NCBI RefSeq assembly: GCF_030160075.1
Contig: NZ_BSNQ01000009.1
Location: 1-58,284, forward strand
Direction of reading: 5' to 3'
Length of the DNA stretch: 58,284 nt
Origin: Dyella lipolytica
Lineage (GTDB): Bacteria; Pseudomonadota; Gammaproteobacteria; Xanthomonadales; Rhodanobacteraceae
Under the pieces are notes generated by a model, which was not told the origin of the DNA, did not search any database, and saw only the letters and a list, made by a program, of their open reading frames with translations. Shown one piece after another: positions 36,332-53,685 of this stretch. The translations under genes and the position numbers were made by a program. Within the stretch, counting starts at the first letter, position 1; every line of letters begins with the position of its first letter.

Positions 36332-36667
36332 TCAGTTACCAACGACCACAGTGATGTGGCTGGTGCGCTTCAGGATGCGCGAACCGCGGCCTTTGGCGCG
36401 GGCGTGCATACGCTTCATTGCCGGACCTTCATCAACAAAGATCTTCGAGACCTTCAGCTCATCGACGTCCGCGCCGAGGTTGTTCTCGGCGTTGGCGACG
36501 GCCGACAGCAGCACTTTACGAACCATGTGCGCGGCCTTCTTGTTGGTGAACTGGAGCACGTCGCTGGCGCGGCCCACGGGGAGACCGCGGACCAGGTCAG
36601 CTACCAGGCGTGCCTTCTGCGCTGAGATGCGAGCGCTGCGCAGGATCGCTTTGGCTTCGGTGCTCAT
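36332..36667 (-). CDS. rplV: 50S ribosomal protein L22
   Basis: 111 residues starting [20 protein letters not shown]. The tunnel-lining beta hairpin carries [19 protein letters not shown], close to the C-terminus. The MKR triplet deleted in some macrolide-resistant mutants corresponds to [10 protein letters not shown] here, and it is intact. The ATG at 36665-36667 overlaps the rpsS stop by 1 nt (TGATG). Confidence 0.96.
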   Translation of the reverse strand: MSTEAKAILRSARISAQKARLVADLVRGLPVGRASDVLQFTNKKAAHMVRKVLLSAVANAENNLGADVDELKVSKIFVDEGPAMKRMHARAKGRGSRILKRTSHITVVVGN

Positions 36668-36939
36668 CACTTGCCCTTCTTATCGCCGCCATGGCCCTTG
36701 AAAGTACGGGTCACCGCGAACTCGCCGAGCTTGTGCCCGACCATGTTCTCGTTAACCAATACCGGCACGTGCTGGCGACCGTTATGGATGGCGATGGTCA
36801 ATCCCACCATTTCCGGCAGGATCATGGAGCGACGCGACCAGGTTTTGATCGGACGCTTGGAGTTAGTGGAAACCGCAGCTTCCACCTTCTTCACGAGGTG
36901 AAGGTCGACGAACGGACCTTTCTTCAATGAACGCGGCAT
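36667..36939 (-). CDS. rpsS: 30S ribosomal protein S19
   Basis: 90 residues with [20 protein letters not shown] and the family signature [24 protein letters not shown]. It sits in the 16S head with S13. It is 13 bp behind rplB and overlaps rplV by 1 nt. Confidence 0.97.
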   Translation of the reverse strand: MPRSLKKGPFVDLHLVKKVEAAVSTNSKRPIKTWSRRSMILPEMVGLTIAIHNGRQHVPVLVNENMVGHKLGEFAVTRTFKGHGGDKKGK

Positions 36940-36952
36940 GACGGTTTCCTAA

Positions 36953-37774
36953 TTACTTGCGACGACGCACGATGAACTGCTGCGTGCGCTTGTTGTTACG
37001 GGTCTTGTAGCCCTTGGTCGGCGTGCCCCATGGGCTAACCGGGTGACGGCCACCGGAAGTCTTGCCTTCACCACCACCGTGCGGGTGATCGACGGGGTTC
37101 ATCACCACACCGCGAACGGTCGGGCGAATACCCTGCCAACGCTTGACACCGGCCTTGCCGAGCTTGCGCAAGCTGTGCTCGGAATTGCCGACTTCACCGA
37201 TAGTGGCGCGGCAATCGACCGGAACGCGGCGCATTTCACCAGAGCGTAGACGCAGGGTGGCGTAACCGGATTCGCGAGCGATCAGCTGCACCGAGGCACC
37301 GGCCGAACGCGCAATCTGCGCACCCTTGCCAGGCTTCATTTCCACGCAATGCACCGTCGAACCAACCGGGATATTGCGCAGCGGCAAGCTGTTGCCAACT
37401 TTGATCGGAGCATCGTGACCCGCCACCACACGGTCGCCCACCGCCACGCCAGCCGGCGCGATGATGTAGCGGCGCTCGCCATCGGCGTAGCACAGCAGCG
37501 CGATGTGCGCGGTGCGGTTCGGATCGTATTCCAGGCGCTCAACCTTGGCAGCAATGCCTTCTTTGTCGCGCTTGAAATCGATGATGCGGTAAGCCTGCTT
37601 GTGACCGCCGCCGCGATGACGCGTGGTGATGCGACCGAAATGGTTGCGACCACCCGTCTTCGACTGGCTTTCGGTCAGCGGCGCGTACGGTGCGCCCTTG
37701 TGCAGCCCCTCGGTGCGGACGCTAACTGCGTCGCGGCGACCCGGCGAGGTTGGCTTGTGAGTAATTAGTGCCAT
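36953..37774 (-). CDS. rplB: 50S ribosomal protein L2
   Basis: 273 residues. The OB fold, SH3-like barrel and C-terminal extension are complete; the peptidyl-transferase-proximal [18 protein letters not shown] motif with the conserved His (near 228) is present. L2 is needed for subunit joining and peptide bond formation. It is 17 bp behind rplW. Confidence 0.98.
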   Translation of the reverse strand: MALITHKPTSPGRRDAVSVRTEGLHKGAPYAPLTESQSKTGGRNHFGRITTRHRGGGHKQAYRIIDFKRDKEGIAAKVERLEYDPNRTAHIALLCYADGERRYIIAPAGVAVGDRVVAGHDAPIKVGNSLPLRNIPVGSTVHCVEMKPGKGAQIARSAGASVQLIARESGYATLRLRSGEMRRVPVDCRATIGEVGNSEHSLRKLGKAGVKRWQGIRPTVRGVVMNPVDHPHGGGEGKTSGGRHPVSPWGTPTKGYKTRNNKRTQQFIVRRRK

Positions 37775-37791
37775 CTGTCAAAACTCCTGGC

Positions 37792-38085
37792 TCAGGCCTT
37801 GGCCGACACGTCGATCGTCTGGCCTTCGGCGAGACGAACGTAGGCCTTGCGCTTGCCCTGGCGGTTGCCCGCACGGAAACGGAAGGACTTGACCTTGCCC
37901 TTGGCGTTGACGAGGTTCACCTGCTCGACCTTGACGTCGAACATCTGCTCCACCGCCGCGCGGACGTCGGCCTTGGTCGCCTCGGGGGCGACCACGAATA
38001 CGTACTGGTTGCTCTCAGCCAGACGAGCAGCCTTTTCGGAGATGTGCGGCGCGCGCAGCGTATTCAGAATGCGTTCGTTGTTCAT
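37792..38085 (-). CDS. rplW: 50S ribosomal protein L23
   Basis: 97 residues. I start at the ATG at 38083-38085 ([18 protein letters not shown]), which overlaps the rplD stop as ATGA and has GAGGAG 8 nt upstream; a GTG three codons earlier is also open. It is the docking site of trigger factor, SRP and SecYEG at the tunnel exit. The extended loop [13 protein letters not shown] is normal. Confidence 0.95.
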   Translation of the reverse strand: MNNERILNTLRAPHISEKAARLAESNQYVFVVAPEATKADVRAAVEQMFDVKVEQVNLVNAKGKVKSFRFRAGNRQGKRKAYVRLAEGQTIDVSAKA

Positions 38086-38684
38086 GCCAGCCACTCCTCG
38101 ACCTTCTTGACCGCCTCGACGGTCATGATCACGTGGTCGGAACCGACCAGGCTGACCGGGTTCAGCGCGATCACGTCCACCACATGGAGGTACGGGATGT
38201 TGCGCGAAGCCAGGAACAGCGCCTCGTTGGCGTCTTCCGACACCAGCAACACGCGACCGGAAACCTGCAGCTCGGCCAACTTGGCCACCATCGACTTGGT
38301 CTTAGGGGTCTCGATGCCGAAGCCTTCGACGACCTTCAGACGACCTTGACGATTCAGCTCCGAAAGGATGGAGCGGATCGCCACGCGATAGGACTTGCGG
38401 TTGACCTTCTGCTCATAGCTGCGGGGCTTGGCTGCGAACGTCACACCACCGCCCACGAAGATCGGGGCACGGTAGTCACCGTGACGGGCGCCACCGCCCT
38501 TCTGCTTCTTGAACTTCTTGGTGGTACCGGACAGTTCGCCACGCGAGAGCTGCGCTTTGGTACCTGCGCGACCGCCGGCCTGATAGGCCACGACCACCTG
38601 GTGAACCAGAGCCTGCTTGAACTCGCCACCGAACACATCGTCCGACACGCTGAGCGGCTTGGCGCCAATTACATTGAGTTCCAT
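38082..38684 (-). CDS. rplD: 50S ribosomal protein L4
   Basis: 200 residues starting [16 protein letters not shown] at the ATG at 38682-38684, with a clear GAGGAG ribosome-binding site. The tunnel-reaching loop (TGTGKxR-type: [21 protein letters not shown]) is present. L4 in E. coli also controls the S10 operon by binding its leader and RNase E; the long leader before rpsJ would suit this. It overlaps rplW by 4 nt. Confidence 0.96.
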   Translation of the reverse strand: MELNVIGAKPLSVSDDVFGGEFKQALVHQVVVAYQAGGRAGTKAQLSRGELSGTTKKFKKQKGGGARHGDYRAPIFVGGGVTFAAKPRSYEQKVNRKSYRVAIRSILSELNRQGRLKVVEGFGIETPKTKSMVAKLAELQVSGRVLLVSEDANEALFLASRNIPYLHVVDVIALNPVSLVGSDHVIMTVEAVKKVEEWLA

Positions 38685-38695
38685 GCCGTCTCTCC

Positions 38696-39337
38696 TCAAC
38701 CCTTGGTGGTCGCGCGGATGACGACGTCGCCACCGGTTGCACCCGGTACCGCGCCCTTCACCGCGATCAGATGACGCTCGGCGTCGACCTTGACCACTTC
38801 CAGACCCTGCACGGTGCGGTTCACTGCACCCATGTGGCCCGACATCTTCTTGCCCGGGAACACGCGACCCGGGGTCTGACGCTGACCGATAGAACCCGGC
38901 GCACGATGCGACAGCGAGTTACCGTGGGTGGCGTCACCCATTTTGAAGTGGTGGCGCTTGATGGTGCCCTGGAAGCCCTTACCCTTGCTGACGCCAGCGA
39001 CGTCGACAATCTGGCCCACCTGGAACAACTCATCAGCCTTGATCTCGGCGCCGACCGCGTACTTGCCCAGGTCGTCCGCCTTGACGCGGAACTCCCACAG
39101 ACCACGACCCGGCTCGACTTTCGCCTTGGCGTAATGACCCTTGAGCGGCTGCGTCAGCAGGTTCGCGCGCTTATTGCCCGCGGCGACCTGTACTGCGCTA
39201 TAGCCATCGTTTTCGTCCGTCTTCACCTGCGTTACGCGATTCGGCGTCGCTTCGATAAGCGTCACCGGAATCGAGCGGCCGTCTTCGGTGAAGAGTCGGC
39301 TCATGCCGCATTTGCGGCCAACCAGTCCGATACTCAT
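38696..39337 (-). CDS. rplC: 50S ribosomal protein L3
   Basis: 213 residues. The N-terminal [18 protein letters not shown] and the central loop [27 protein letters not shown], which reaches towards the peptidyl transferase centre, are complete, including the Gln methylated in E. coli (in the [10 protein letters not shown] stretch). It is 20 bp behind rpsJ. Confidence 0.97.
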   Translation of the reverse strand: MSIGLVGRKCGMSRLFTEDGRSIPVTLIEATPNRVTQVKTDENDGYSAVQVAAGNKRANLLTQPLKGHYAKAKVEPGRGLWEFRVKADDLGKYAVGAEIKADELFQVGQIVDVAGVSKGKGFQGTIKRHHFKMGDATHGNSLSHRAPGSIGQRQTPGRVFPGKKMSGHMGAVNRTVQGLEVVKVDAERHLIAVKGAVPGATGGDVVIRATTKG

Positions 39338-39357
39338 GTTCGTATCCTGTCTATCGC

Positions 39358-39669
39358 TTAACCGAGCTTGATCTGAACATCTACGCCAGCGGCGAGATCA
39401 AGCTTCATAAGCGCGTCCACGGTCTTGTCGTTGGGATCGACGATGTCCAGCACGCGCTTGTGTGTGCGGGTCTCGTACTGATCGCGAGCGTCTTTGTCGA
39501 CGTGCGGCGACACCAGAATGGTGTAGCGCTCGATCTTGGTCGGGAGCGGGATCGGGCCCAGCACCGTAGCGCCGGTGCGCTTGGCCGTCTCGACGATCTC
39601 GCTGGCCGAACGGTCGATCAGACGATGATCGAACGCCTTAAGCCGAATGCGAATCTTTTGGTTCGCCAT
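39358..39669 (-). CDS. rpsJ: 30S ribosomal protein S10 (NusE)
   Basis: 103 residues, [21 protein letters not shown] start and the signature [20 protein letters not shown]10 both assembles the 16S head and pairs with NusB, and links NusG to the leading ribosome in transcription antitermination. It is the first gene of the S10 cluster, 396 bp behind tuf, with its own promoter-like sequence. Confidence 0.97.
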   Translation of the reverse strand: MANQKIRIRLKAFDHRLIDRSASEIVETAKRTGATVLGPIPLPTKIERYTILVSPHVDKDARDQYETRTHKRVLDIVDPNDKTVDALMKLDLAAGVDVQIKLG

Positions 39670-39981
39670 AACCGTGTCCTGTTATCTAAAGAACAAAACT
39701 GTGAATCGAGGTGGCTTCTCACCGCCTCGCACAACCCAATGCACTGCAGGTGTTGCAACAAGTCCACCCAGGCAAATCACCACCGGGAAGACTCCAAAAC
39801 GCCGGGCAGGCCGTCTTCCGGCCTGCCCAGACAGGTAACGTACGCGGAAACCCTTTATCAACAGAGACTTAGCTCTACGATCAGAGAATCCCCGCAACAT
39901 CCTTGTTAGCGAATTCGAAGCGCTTCCTGCACCTCATTTCGCGGTAGGCCGATCGACACGAGGGTCAAACGGCGAGTCAAC
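39670..39981 (-). promoter_or_regulatory. S10 operon leader (about 310 nt) with hairpin
   Basis: Between the predicted transcription start near 39981 and the rpsJ ATG. It contains a stem of 10 bp, GGGCAGGCCG (39804-39813) with CGGCCTGCCC (39819-39828), 5-nt loop, followed on the minus strand by GGCGTTTTGG. Long structured leaders before rpsJ are the site of L4 control in E. coli; whether this works here is inference. Confidence 0.5.
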
Positions 39982-39987
39982 TCAGCG

Positions 39988-40016
39988 ACTATAGCCTATT
40001 TACGGATATAGGACAA
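39988..40016 (-). promoter_or_regulatory. Promoter of the S10 operon
   Basis: Minus strand TTGTCC (40011-40016), a spacer of exactly 17 nt, and TATAGT (39988-39993). The -35 matches 4/6 and the -10 5/6. It is directly behind the tuf terminator, as expected for a new transcription unit. Confidence 0.65.
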
Positions 40017-40028
40017 GCTTTTGGAAGA

Positions 40029-40051
40029 AACCGCCTGCGTTACAGGCGGTT
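40029..40051 (-). terminator. Intrinsic terminator behind tuf
   Basis: AACCGCCTG (40029-40037) and CAGGCGGTT (40043-40051) form a perfect 9-bp stem with a 5-nt loop; the minus strand continues TCTTCC. It lies 14 nt past the tuf stop and closes the str operon. Confidence 0.75.
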
Positions 40052-40065
40052 CCCGGTACAGCTAA

Positions 40066-41256
40066 TTACTTGACGATCTTGGCGACGACGCCGGCGCCGA
40101 CGGTACGGCCACCTTCGCGGATCGCGAAACGCAGACCTTCGGTCATCGCGATCGGCGCGATCAGGCTCACCACCATCTTCACGTTGTCGCCCGGCATCAC
40201 CATCTCCACACCGTCCGGCAACTGGCAAGCGCCCGTCACGTCGGTCGTGCGGAAGTAGAACTGCGGACGATAGCCCTTGAAGAACGGCGTGTGACGACCG
40301 CCCTCTTCCTTCGACAGCACGTACACTTCGGCTTCGAAGTCGGTGTGCGGCGTGATCGAACCGGGCTTGGCCAACACCTGGCCGCGCTCCACGTCTTCAC
40401 GCTTGGTGCCGCGCAGCAGCAGACCCACGTTGTCGCCGGCCTGACCCTGATCGAGCAGCTTGCGGAACATTTCCACGCCGGTCACGGTGGTCTTCACGGT
40501 CGGGCGGATACCGACGATCTCGATTTCCTCGCCCACCTTGATCACGCCCGTTTCCACACGACCGGTCACCACGGTGCCGCGGCCGGAGATGGAGAACACG
40601 TCTTCCACCGGCATCAGGAACGGCTTGTCCAGCACGCGCACCGGCTCCGGGATGTAGCTGTCCAGCGCTTCGACCAGCTTGATGATGGCCGGCACGCCGA
40701 TTTCGGACTGGTCGCCTTCCAGCGCCTTCAGGGCCGAACCCTTGATGATCGGGGTGTCGTCGCCGGGGAAGTCGTACTTGGTCAGCAGCTCGCGCACTTC
40801 CATTTCCACCAGCTCGAGCAGCTCGGCGTCGTCCACCATGTCGGCCTTGTTCAGGAACACGATGATGTACGGCACGCCCACCTGACGGCTGAGCAGGATG
40901 TGTTCGCGCGTCTGCGGCATCGGACCGTCCGCGGCCGAGCACACCAGGATCGCGCCGTCCATCTGCGCCGCACCCGTGATCATGTTCTTCACGTAGTCGG
41001 CGTGGCCCGGGCAGTCCACGTGCGCGTAGTGGCGGTTCGGCGATTCGTATTCCACGTGCGCCGTCGAGATCGTGATGCCGCGCGCCTTCTCTTCCGGCGC
41101 CGCGTCGATCTGGTCGTACGCCTTGAATTCGCCACCAAACCGCTCGGCGCCGATCTTCGTCAGCGCCGCCGTCAGCGTCGTCTTGCCGTGGTCCACGTGA
41201 CCGATCGTGCCCACGTTCACGTGTGGCTTGGTGCGTTCGAATTTACCCTTTGCCAT
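40066..41256 (-). CDS. tuf: Elongation factor Tu (copy 1)
   Basis: 396 residues. GTP-binding motifs: GHVDHGKT (about 19-26), DCPGHADY (about 81) and NKAD (about 136). The GTP form delivers aminoacyl-tRNA to the ribosome; domains 2 and 3 follow from about 210. It is last in the str operon, 47 bp behind fusA. A second copy at the right end of the window encodes the same protein over all visible residues. Residues linked to kirromycin-type resistance were not individually checked. Confidence 0.98.
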   Translation of the reverse strand: MAKGKFERTKPHVNVGTIGHVDHGKTTLTAALTKIGAERFGGEFKAYDQIDAAPEEKARGITISTAHVEYESPNRHYAHVDCPGHADYVKNMITGAAQMDGAILVCSAADGPMPQTREHILLSRQVGVPYIIVFLNKADMVDDAELLELVEMEVRELLTKYDFPGDDTPIIKGSALKALEGDQSEIGVPAIIKLVEALDSYIPEPVRVLDKPFLMPVEDVFSISGRGTVVTGRVETGVIKVGEEIEIVGIRPTVKTTVTGVEMFRKLLDQGQAGDNVGLLLRGTKREDVERGQVLAKPGSITPHTDFEAEVYVLSKEEGGRHTPFFKGYRPQFYFRTTDVTGACQLPDGVEMVMPGDNVKMVVSLIAPIAMTEGLRFAIREGGRTVGAGVVAKIVK

Positions 41257-41303
41257 GACTCAAACCTCTGAAAGAACTGTGTTGTTTGGAGAAGAAAACC
41301 TTC

Positions 41304-43430
<2,127 letters not shown>

Positions 43431-43460
43431 GGTACTAACCTCGAATACGTACGGTACTGC

Positions 43461-43928
43461 TTACCAGCGATAGTGCGAGAACGCCTTGTTGGCTTCCGCC
43501 ATACGATGCGTTTCTTCGCGCTTCTTGATGGCGCCGCCACGGTTTTCGGAAGCTTCAAGCAGCTCGGCAGCCAGCTTGCGCGGCATGGACGTCTCGCCGC
43601 GCTTGCGCGCTGCTTCGATCGCCCAGCGCATGGCCAACGCCATACGACGGCCCGGACGCACTTCGACCGGCACCTGATAGGTAGCACCACCGACGCGGCG
43701 AGACTTCACCTCGACGGCCGGAGCGATGTTGCCCAACGCCTTTTCGACCAGCTGCACCGGCTCGGCATGCTTCTCGCCAAGATGGGTCAGCGCGCCGTAG
43801 ACGATGCTTTCGGCAACGGATTTCTTGCCGCTCTTCATCACCATGTTGATGAAACGGGCGATGAGCTGGCTGCCGTGCTTGGGATCGGGCAGAACCAGAC
43901 GGGCGGGATGTGAACCTTTACGCGACAT
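43461..43928 (-). CDS. rpsG: 30S ribosomal protein S7
   Basis: 155 residues. It has [23 protein letters not shown] and the beta-hairpin [19 protein letters not shown] that contacts E-site tRNA. It nucleates 16S head assembly; in E. coli it represses the str operon at the rpsL-rpsG junction, which is only 18 bp here. Confidence 0.97.
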   Translation of the reverse strand: MSRKGSHPARLVLPDPKHGSQLIARFINMVMKSGKKSVAESIVYGALTHLGEKHAEPVQLVEKALGNIAPAVEVKSRRVGGATYQVPVEVRPGRRMALAMRWAIEAARKRGETSMPRKLAAELLEASENRGGAIKKREETHRMAEANKAFSHYRW

Positions 43929-43946
43929 ATTTCGTGTCCTTAGCTC

Positions 43947-44321
43947 TTATTTCTTCGGGCGCTTTGCGCCGTACTTCGAACGAGCCTGGCGGCGCTTGGT
44001 AACGCCAGCGCAGTCGAGGCTGCCGCGTACGGTGTGGTAACGCACACCCGGCAGATCCTTTACACGGCCACCGCGAATGAGCACGACCGAGTGCTCCTGC
44101 AGGTTGTGGCCTTCGCCACCGATATAGCTGATGACTTCGTAACCGTTGGTGAGGCGCACTTTGGCGACCTTACGCAGGGCCGAGTTCGGCTTTTTCGGGG
44201 TGGTGGTATACACGCGCGTGCAGACGCCGCGGCGTTGCGGGCTGCTTTGCAGGGCCGGAGAAGCGCTCTTGTAGCTCTTCGGGCTGCGGGATTTGCGCAC
44301 CAGCTGATTGACTGTCGTCAT
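43947..44321 (-). CDS. rpsL: 30S ribosomal protein S12
   Basis: 124 residues of the decoding-site protein. The streptomycin-related lysines are wild type: Lys43 in [11 protein letters not shown] and Lys88 in [14 protein letters not shown]; Asp89 is the methylthiolation site. No resistance substitution is seen. It is first of the str operon, 176 bp behind rpoC. Confidence 0.97.
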   Translation of the reverse strand: MTTVNQLVRKSRSPKSYKSASPALQSSPQRRGVCTRVYTTTPKKPNSALRKVAKVRLTNGYEVISYIGGEGHNLQEHSVVLIRGGRVKDLPGVRYHTVRGSLDCAGVTKRRQARSKYGAKRPKK

Positions 44322-44347
44322 GCGAAGCTATTCCTGGGAAACATAAA

Positions 44348-44372
44348 GGCAGACCGAATAAACCGGTCTGCC
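44348..44372 (-). terminator. Hairpin in the rpsL leader
   Basis: GGCAGACCG (44348-44356) pairs perfectly with CGGTCTGCC (44364-44372) around a 7-nt loop; the minus strand continues TTTATGTTT. It lies between the str promoter-like sequence and rpsL, so it may attenuate or stabilise the rpsL mRNA. Confidence 0.6.
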
Positions 44373-44383
44373 GAGAAGCGGGA

Positions 44384-44412
44384 ATTTAACATGGGCGCCT
44401 TACCTCAGGCAA
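44384..44412 (-). promoter_or_regulatory. Promoter-like sequence of the str operon
   Basis: Minus strand TTGCCT (44407-44412), a 17-nt spacer and TTAAAT (44384-44389), each 4/6 to consensus. It is placed between the rpoC-proximal hairpin and the rpsL leader hairpin. Confidence 0.45.
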
Positions 44413-44442
44413 GACAACGCCCGCCATCCATGACCCGAACAC

Positions 44443-44463
44443 GAGGCGCATTCCATGCGCCTC
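44443..44463 (-). terminator. Hairpin behind rpoC
   Basis: GAGGCGCA (44443-44450) pairs with TGCGCCTC (44456-44463) around a 5-nt loop, about 35 nt past the rpoC stop. There is no U-tract on the minus strand; probably the 3'-end or processing stem of the rpoBC mRNA. Confidence 0.5.
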
Positions 44464-44497
44464 ATTTCGTATGTCGGTGAGTAAAGCCGTTCGGGGC

Positions 44498-47400
44498 TTA
44501 CTCGACACTTGCATCAGTGCCCACCGGTGCTTCCGCAAAAGAAGCCTGGGACGTGGAGCCGGAAAGGGTTTCCAGTTCCGAGGCGGTCAAACCGCCCTGG
44601 CGATGACGCTGCGCGTGATACGCCAGACCCGTACCAGCCGGAATCAGACGGCCGACAATAACATTTTCCTTCAGGCCACGCAAGGTATCGCGCGTGCCAC
44701 GAACCGCCGCTTCGGTAAGAACGCGGGTGGTTTCCTGGAACGAAGCGGCCGAGATGAACGACTCGGTCGCCAACGAGGCCTTGGTGATACCCAGCAGCAC
44801 GGACTGGTATTCCGCCCGACGCTCGTCGCGAGCTTCTGCACGATCGTTCTCGGCATTGATCCGCACGCGCTCCACCTGCTCACCGCGCAGGTAATGGCTT
44901 TCGCCCGGCTCGGTGATCTCCACTTTACGCAGCATCTGACGAATGATCGTTTCGATGTGCTTGTCGTTGATCTTCACGCCCTGCAGACGGTAGACGTCCT
45001 GGATTTCCTTGACCAAGTACGCCGCCAGCGGCTCGACACCCAACAGGCGCAGGATGTCGTGCGGATTGGGCTCGCCGTCCACGACGGTTTCACCCTTCTC
45101 CACGTGTTCACCTTCGAACACGATGACCTGACGCCACTTCGGAATCAGCTCTTCGTGCTCGTTGCCGTCCACGTCCTTGATGATCAGACGCTGCTTGCCC
45201 TTGGTGTCCTTGCCGAAGCTGATGATGCCTGAGCGCTCCGCGAGGATCGCCGGTTCCTTCGGCTTGCGGGCTTCGAACAAGTCGGCCACGCGCGGCAGAC
45301 CGCCGGTGATGTCGCGGGTCTTCGACGTTTCCTGCGGGATACGGGCAACCACGTCACCCACGCCCACTTCGGCGCCGTTCTGAATCGACACGATCGCACC
45401 GGCCGGCAGGAAGTACTGCGCAGCGATGTCGGTGCCCGGCAGCTTGAGCTCGCGGCCCTTGCTGTCTTCCAGACGCACGATCGGACGCAGATCCTTGGCC
45501 GCGGTACCGCGACGCTTCGGATCGGTGACCACCGCCGATTCCAGACCGGTGAGTTCGTCGGTCTGGCTCTGCACGGTGACGCCATCGAGGAAGTCGATGA
45601 AGCGCACGGTACCGGCCACTTCCGACACGATCGGATGGGTATGTGGATCCCAGTTGGCGACCGTCTGGCCAGCCTTGACCGGTGCACCATCCTTGACGCT
45701 GATGGTGGCGCCGTAAGGCACCTTGTAGCGTTCGCGCTCGCGGCCGTTAGCGTCGATCACCGACACTTCGCCCGAACGCGACACTGCCACCAGATGACCT
45801 TGGCCGTGCTGCACGGTCTTCAAGTTGTTGAACTTCAGCGTACCGGTGGTCTTCACCGACACGTTGTCGACTGCAGCCGCACGCGACGCCGCACCACCGA
45901 TGTGGAACGTACGCATGGTCAGCTGGGTACCCGGCTCACCGATCGACTGCGCAGCCACCACGCCCACGGCTTCACCCATGTTCACCAGGTGGCCACGGGC
46001 CAGATCGCGGCCGTAGCACAGCGCGCAAACGCCGTGGCTAGCCTGACAGGTGATGGACGAACGCACCGTAATCGACTGCACGCCAGCCTTGTCGAGCTTC
46101 TCGACCAGGGCTTCGTCCAGCAGCGTGTTGCGCGTGACGATCGGTTGATCGTCATCGCCCGGTGCGTAGACATCTTCGGCCACCACACGACCGAGCACGC
46201 GCTCGCGCAACGGCTCGACCACGTCACCGCCTTCGACGATGGGCTGCATGATCAGGCCTTCCTCGGTACCGCAATCGGTCGAGGTGATGACCACGTCCTG
46301 CGCCACGTCGACGAGACGACGCGTAAGGTAACCGGAGTTCGCGGTCTTCAACGCGGTATCCGCCAGGCCCTTACGAGCACCGTGCGTCGAGTTGAAGTAC
46401 TGCAGCACGTTCAGGCCTTCGCGGAAGTTGGCCTTGATCGGGGTTTCGATAATCGAACCGTCCGGGCGAGCCATCAAACCGCGCATACCGGCCAGCTGAC
46501 GAATCTGCGCCACCGAACCACGAGCGCCGGAGTCAGCCATGATGTACAGCGAGTTCATCGACTTCTGATTGACCGTCTTGCCCCCGGTATCGGTCACCTT
46601 CTCGGTACCGATACCGTCGATCATCGCCTTGGCGACGAGTTCGTTGGTGCGCGACCAGATGTCGACCACCTTGTTGTAGCGCTCGCCCGCGGTCACCAGA
46701 CCCGACTGGTACTGCTCCTGGATCTCGACCACTTCCTTCTCGGCCTCTTCCAGGATCGGCTTCTTCTCGTTCGGGATGATCATGTCATCGATACCGATCG
46801 AGATACCAGCACGCGTGGCGAAGCGGAAGCCGGTGTACATCAGATGGTCAGCGAAGACCACGGTGTCCTTCAGGCCAAGACGACGGTAGCTCTGGTTGAT
46901 CAGGCGCGAAATGGCCTTCTTCGACAACTCGGTGTTGGCGAGTTCGAAGGGCAGACCTTCCGGCATGATTTCGGCGAGCAGTGCGCGGCCCACGGTGGTA
47001 TCGACCAGCGAAATGCTGCTGGTGCGCTCACCGCTGTCATGCACGTGCACCTGCTTCAGGCGCACCCTGATCTTGGCGTGCAGCTCGACGGCGCGGTTGT
47101 CGTACGCACGACGCACTTCACCGATGCTCGAGAACACCATGCCGGTGCCCTTCGCATTCACCAGCTCACGGGTCATGTAGTACAAGCCCAGCACCACGTC
47201 CTGCGTCGGCACGATGATCGGCTCGCCGTTGGCGGGCGACAGGATGTTGTTGGACGACATCATCAACGCGCGCGCTTCCAGCTGCGCTTCGATCGATAGC
47301 GGCACGTGCACGGCCATCTGGTCACCGTCGAAGTCGGCGTTGAAGGCCGTACAGACCAGCGGATGCAGCTGGATGGCCTTGCCTTCGATCAGCTTCGGCT

Positions 47401-48712
47401 CGAACGCCTGGATGCCGAGACGATGCAGCGTCGGTGCGCGATTGAGCAGCACAGGATGTTCGCGGATCACCTCTTCGAGGATGTCCCACACCTGGCCTTC
47501 TTCGCGCTCGACCAGCTTCTTGGCGGCCTTGATGGTGGTTGCTTCGCCGCGGGTCTGCAGCTTGGCGAAGATGAAGGGCTTGAACAGCTCCAGCGCCATC
47601 TTCTTGGGAAGACCGCACTGATGCAGGCGCAGCGTCGGGCCGACCACGATCACCGAACGACCGGAGTAGTCCACGCGCTTGCCGAGCAGGTTCTGACGGA
47701 AGCGACCTTGCTTGCCCTTGATCATGTCGGCGAGCGACTTCAGTGCGCGCTTGTTCGTGCCGGTGATGGCGCGACCGCGACGACCGTTGTCCATCAGCGC
47801 ATCGACCGATTCCTGCAGCATGCGCTTCTCGTTACGCACGATGATGTCGGGCGCATTGAGTTCGAGCAGACGCTTCAGACGGTTGTTGCGGTTGATGACG
47901 CGGCGATACAGATCATTGAGATCGGACGTCGCAAAGCGGCCACCATCGAGCGGCACCAGCGGACGCAGGTCCGGCGGCAGCACGGGCAGCACGGTCATGA
48001 CCATCCACTCCGGACGGTTGCCGGATTCAAGGAAGGCTTCGATCAGCTTGACGCGCTTGGTAAGGCGCTTGAGCTTGGTTTCGGAGTTGGTGGAAGCGAT
48101 CTCTTCCTTGAGGCGAATCACTTCGCCCGGCAGGTCGAGCGACTTCAGCAACTCGAACACCGCTTCGGCACCCATGCGGGCGTCGAATTCGTCACCGTGT
48201 TCTTCCACGGCTTCCAGGTACTGGTCTTCGCTGAGCAGCTGACCGCGCTCGAGCGCCGTCAAACCTGGGTCGATCACCACGAAGGCTTCGAAGTACAGGA
48301 TGCGCTCGATGTCGCGCAGCGTCATATCCAGCATCAAGCCGATGCGCGAAGGCAGCGACTTGAGGAACCAGATGTGCGCAACGGGGCTGGCCAGTTCGAT
48401 GTGGCCCATGCGCTCGCGACGCACCTTGGCCAGCGTGACCTCGGTGCCGCACTTTTCGCAGACCACGCCGCGATGCTTCATGCGCTTGTACTTGCCGCAC
48501 AGGCACTCGTAGTCCTTCACCGGTCCGAAGATGGCGGCGCAGAACAGGCCGTCACGCTCCGGCTTGAAGGTGCGGTAGTTGATCGTTTCCGGCTTTTTCA
48601 CTTCGCCGTACGACCACGAACGGATCAGCTCCGGCGACGCCAGTGCGATCTTGATCGAGTCGAATTCCGGCGTGGTGCGCTGCTGATTGAATAGATTGAG
48701 CAAATCTTTCAT
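44498..48712 (-). CDS. rpoC: DNA-directed RNA polymerase subunit beta-prime
   Basis: 1404 residues, similar to E. coli (1407). The N-terminal zinc-binding [20 protein letters not shown] (about 70-90), the active-centre NADFDGDQM with three catalytic Asp (about 458-466), the bridge-helix region and the second zinc site ([16 protein letters not shown], near 895) are intact. It forms the catalytic cleft with RpoB. It is 25 bp behind rpoB. Confidence 0.98.
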   Translation of the reverse strand: MKDLLNLFNQQRTTPEFDSIKIALASPELIRSWSYGEVKKPETINYRTFKPERDGLFCAAIFGPVKDYECLCGKYKRMKHRGVVCEKCGTEVTLAKVRRERMGHIELASPVAHIWFLKSLPSRIGLMLDMTLRDIERILYFEAFVVIDPGLTALERGQLLSEDQYLEAVEEHGDEFDARMGAEAVFELLKSLDLPGEVIRLKEEIASTNSETKLKRLTKRVKLIEAFLESGNRPEWMVMTVLPVLPPDLRPLVPLDGGRFATSDLNDLYRRVINRNNRLKRLLELNAPDIIVRNEKRMLQESVDALMDNGRRGRAITGTNKRALKSLADMIKGKQGRFRQNLLGKRVDYSGRSVIVVGPTLRLHQCGLPKKMALELFKPFIFAKLQTRGEATTIKAAKKLVEREEGQVWDILEEVIREHPVLLNRAPTLHRLGIQAFEPKLIEGKAIQLHPLVCTAFNADFDGDQMAVHVPLSIEAQLEARALMMSSNNILSPANGEPIIVPTQDVVLGLYYMTRELVNAKGTGMVFSSIGEVRRAYDNRAVELHAKIRVRLKQVHVHDSGERTSSISLVDTTVGRALLAEIMPEGLPFELANTELSKKAISRLINQSYRRLGLKDTVVFADHLMYTGFRFATRAGISIGIDDMIIPNEKKPILEEAEKEVVEIQEQYQSGLVTAGERYNKVVDIWSRTNELVAKAMIDGIGTEKVTDTGGKTVNQKSMNSLYIMADSGARGSVAQIRQLAGMRGLMARPDGSIIETPIKANFREGLNVLQYFNSTHGARKGLADTALKTANSGYLTRRLVDVAQDVVITSTDCGTEEGLIMQPIVEGGDVVEPLRERVLGRVVAEDVYAPGDDDQPIVTRNTLLDEALVEKLDKAGVQSITVRSSITCQASHGVCALCYGRDLARGHLVNMGEAVGVVAAQSIGEPGTQLTMRTFHIGGAASRAAAVDNVSVKTTGTLKFNNLKTVQHGQGHLVAVSRSGEVSVIDANGRERERYKVPYGATISVKDGAPVKAGQTVANWDPHTHPIVSEVAGTVRFIDFLDGVTVQSQTDELTGLESAVVTDPKRRGTAAKDLRPIVRLEDSKGRELKLPGTDIAAQYFLPAGAIVSIQNGAEVGVGDVVARIPQETSKTRDITGGLPRVADLFEARKPKEPAILAERSGIISFGKDTKGKQRLIIKDVDGNEHEELIPKWRQVIVFEGEHVEKGETVVDGEPNPHDILRLLGVEPLAAYLVKEIQDVYRLQGVKINDKHIETIIRQMLRKVEITEPGESHYLRGEQVERVRINAENDRAEARDERRAEYQSVLLGITKASLATESFISAASFQETTRVLTEAAVRGTRDTLRGLKENVIVGRLIPAGTGLAYHAQRHRQGGLTASELETLSGSTSQASFAEAPVGTDASVE

Positions 48713-48737
48713 TGCATAAGCTCCTGTAACCCGCGGG

Positions 48738-52898
<4,161 letters not shown>

Positions 52899-53044
52899 GG
52901 TCGGTGACGCCTCGGTTCGCAGTGGCGCCGGTGGTGCACACACCGGCTAAATGAAAAAAGCTTGGATTCAGAGAATCGAGAATAGACAGTCACTCTTAGG
53001 ACTACCTATCCTCCATGCCCCGGATCCAGAGCTCCGCGCTGGAT

Positions 53045-53075
53045 GTCTAAATAAAGGCTCCTGCCTTTTTTAGAC
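53045..53075 (-). ncRNA. Long hairpin in the rplL-rpoB gap (attenuator / RNase III-type site)
   Basis: On the minus strand GTCTAAAAAAGGC pairs with GCCTTTATTTAGAC around a 4-nt AGGA loop, giving a 13-bp stem with a single bulged A. In E. coli the same gap holds an attenuator and an RNase III cleavage site that set the ratio of L7/L12 to RNA polymerase. Similar position and shape support that role here. Confidence 0.6.
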
Positions 53076-53107
53076 TCGCCAAATCCAAGGACCTGGCTCC
53101 GATGAGC

Positions 53108-53267
53108 CAAGCACCAAAGGCGCTTGGTTCACAACGGGCCATCCATGGCCCGCAATACGCTTCGTAGCTACATGTCGTATGAAGCAGTGAAGCGGGCAAA
53201 GCCCGGGGACTTACGTCCCCAGGCTTGCTTGACGCTAGATCAAACTGAAGGCGCGCAAGAGCGCCAA
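53108..53267 (-). other. Further stem-loops in the 369-bp rplL-rpoB gap
   Basis: Besides the long hairpin at 53045-53075, the gap holds CCAAGC/GCTTGG near 53108-53128, a GGGGAC-TTAC-GTCCCC stem at 53206-53221 that extends by AGCC/GGCT, and GGCGC/GCGCC at 53252-53267 just past the rplL stop. No coding frame is supported in 52899-53267. Confidence 0.5.
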
Positions 53268-53639
53268 TTACTTCAGTTCGACCTTGGCGCCGGCAGCTTC
53301 GAGGTCCTTCTTGAACTTCTCGGCGTCTTCCTTCGAAGCCTGTTCCTTCACGACGCCACCGGCCTCGGTGAGGTCCTTGGCTTCCTTCAGGCCCAGGCCG
53401 GTGATCGCGCGGACAGCCTTGATCACGTCGACCTTCTTCTCGCCGGCGTTGATCAGGATGACGTCGAACTCGGTCTGCGCTTCAGCAACCGGGCCAGCAG
53501 CGGCCGGGCCAGCAGCCACGGTGACCGGGGCGGCGGCGGACACGCCAAACTTTTCTTCGATGGCCTTCACCAGGTCCATCACTTCCATGAGCGACTTCGC
53601 GGCAACGGCTTCAACGATCTGTTCGTTGGTAAGGGACAT
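53268..53639 (-). CDS. rplL: 50S ribosomal protein L7/L12
   Basis: 123 residues. An N-terminal dimerisation domain (1-30), an Ala/Pro/Gly hinge (about 37-52, including PAAAGP) and the C-terminal factor-binding domain ([22 protein letters not shown]) are typical. Several copies bind L10 to form the stalk that recruits EF-Tu and EF-G. It is 46 bp behind rplJ. Confidence 0.97.
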   Translation of the reverse strand: MSLTNEQIVEAVAAKSLMEVMDLVKAIEEKFGVSAAAPVTVAAGPAAAGPVAEAQTEFDVILINAGEKKVDVIKAVRAITGLGLKEAKDLTEAGGVVKEQASKEDAEKFKKDLEAAGAKVELK

Positions 53640-53685
53640 TTTGATTTACCTCTGGAAATGGATTCGATTTAGATAGAAGTCGAAC

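Noticed and set aside
45635-48694. Two long plus-strand open frames opposite rpoC
   Set aside because: Same reason; rpoC motifs on the other strand are unambiguous.
52899-52943. 15-residue N-terminal extension of RpoB
   Set aside because: RpoB of the family starts at [13 protein letters not shown]; the upstream codons are Pro/Ala-rich and not conserved-looking.
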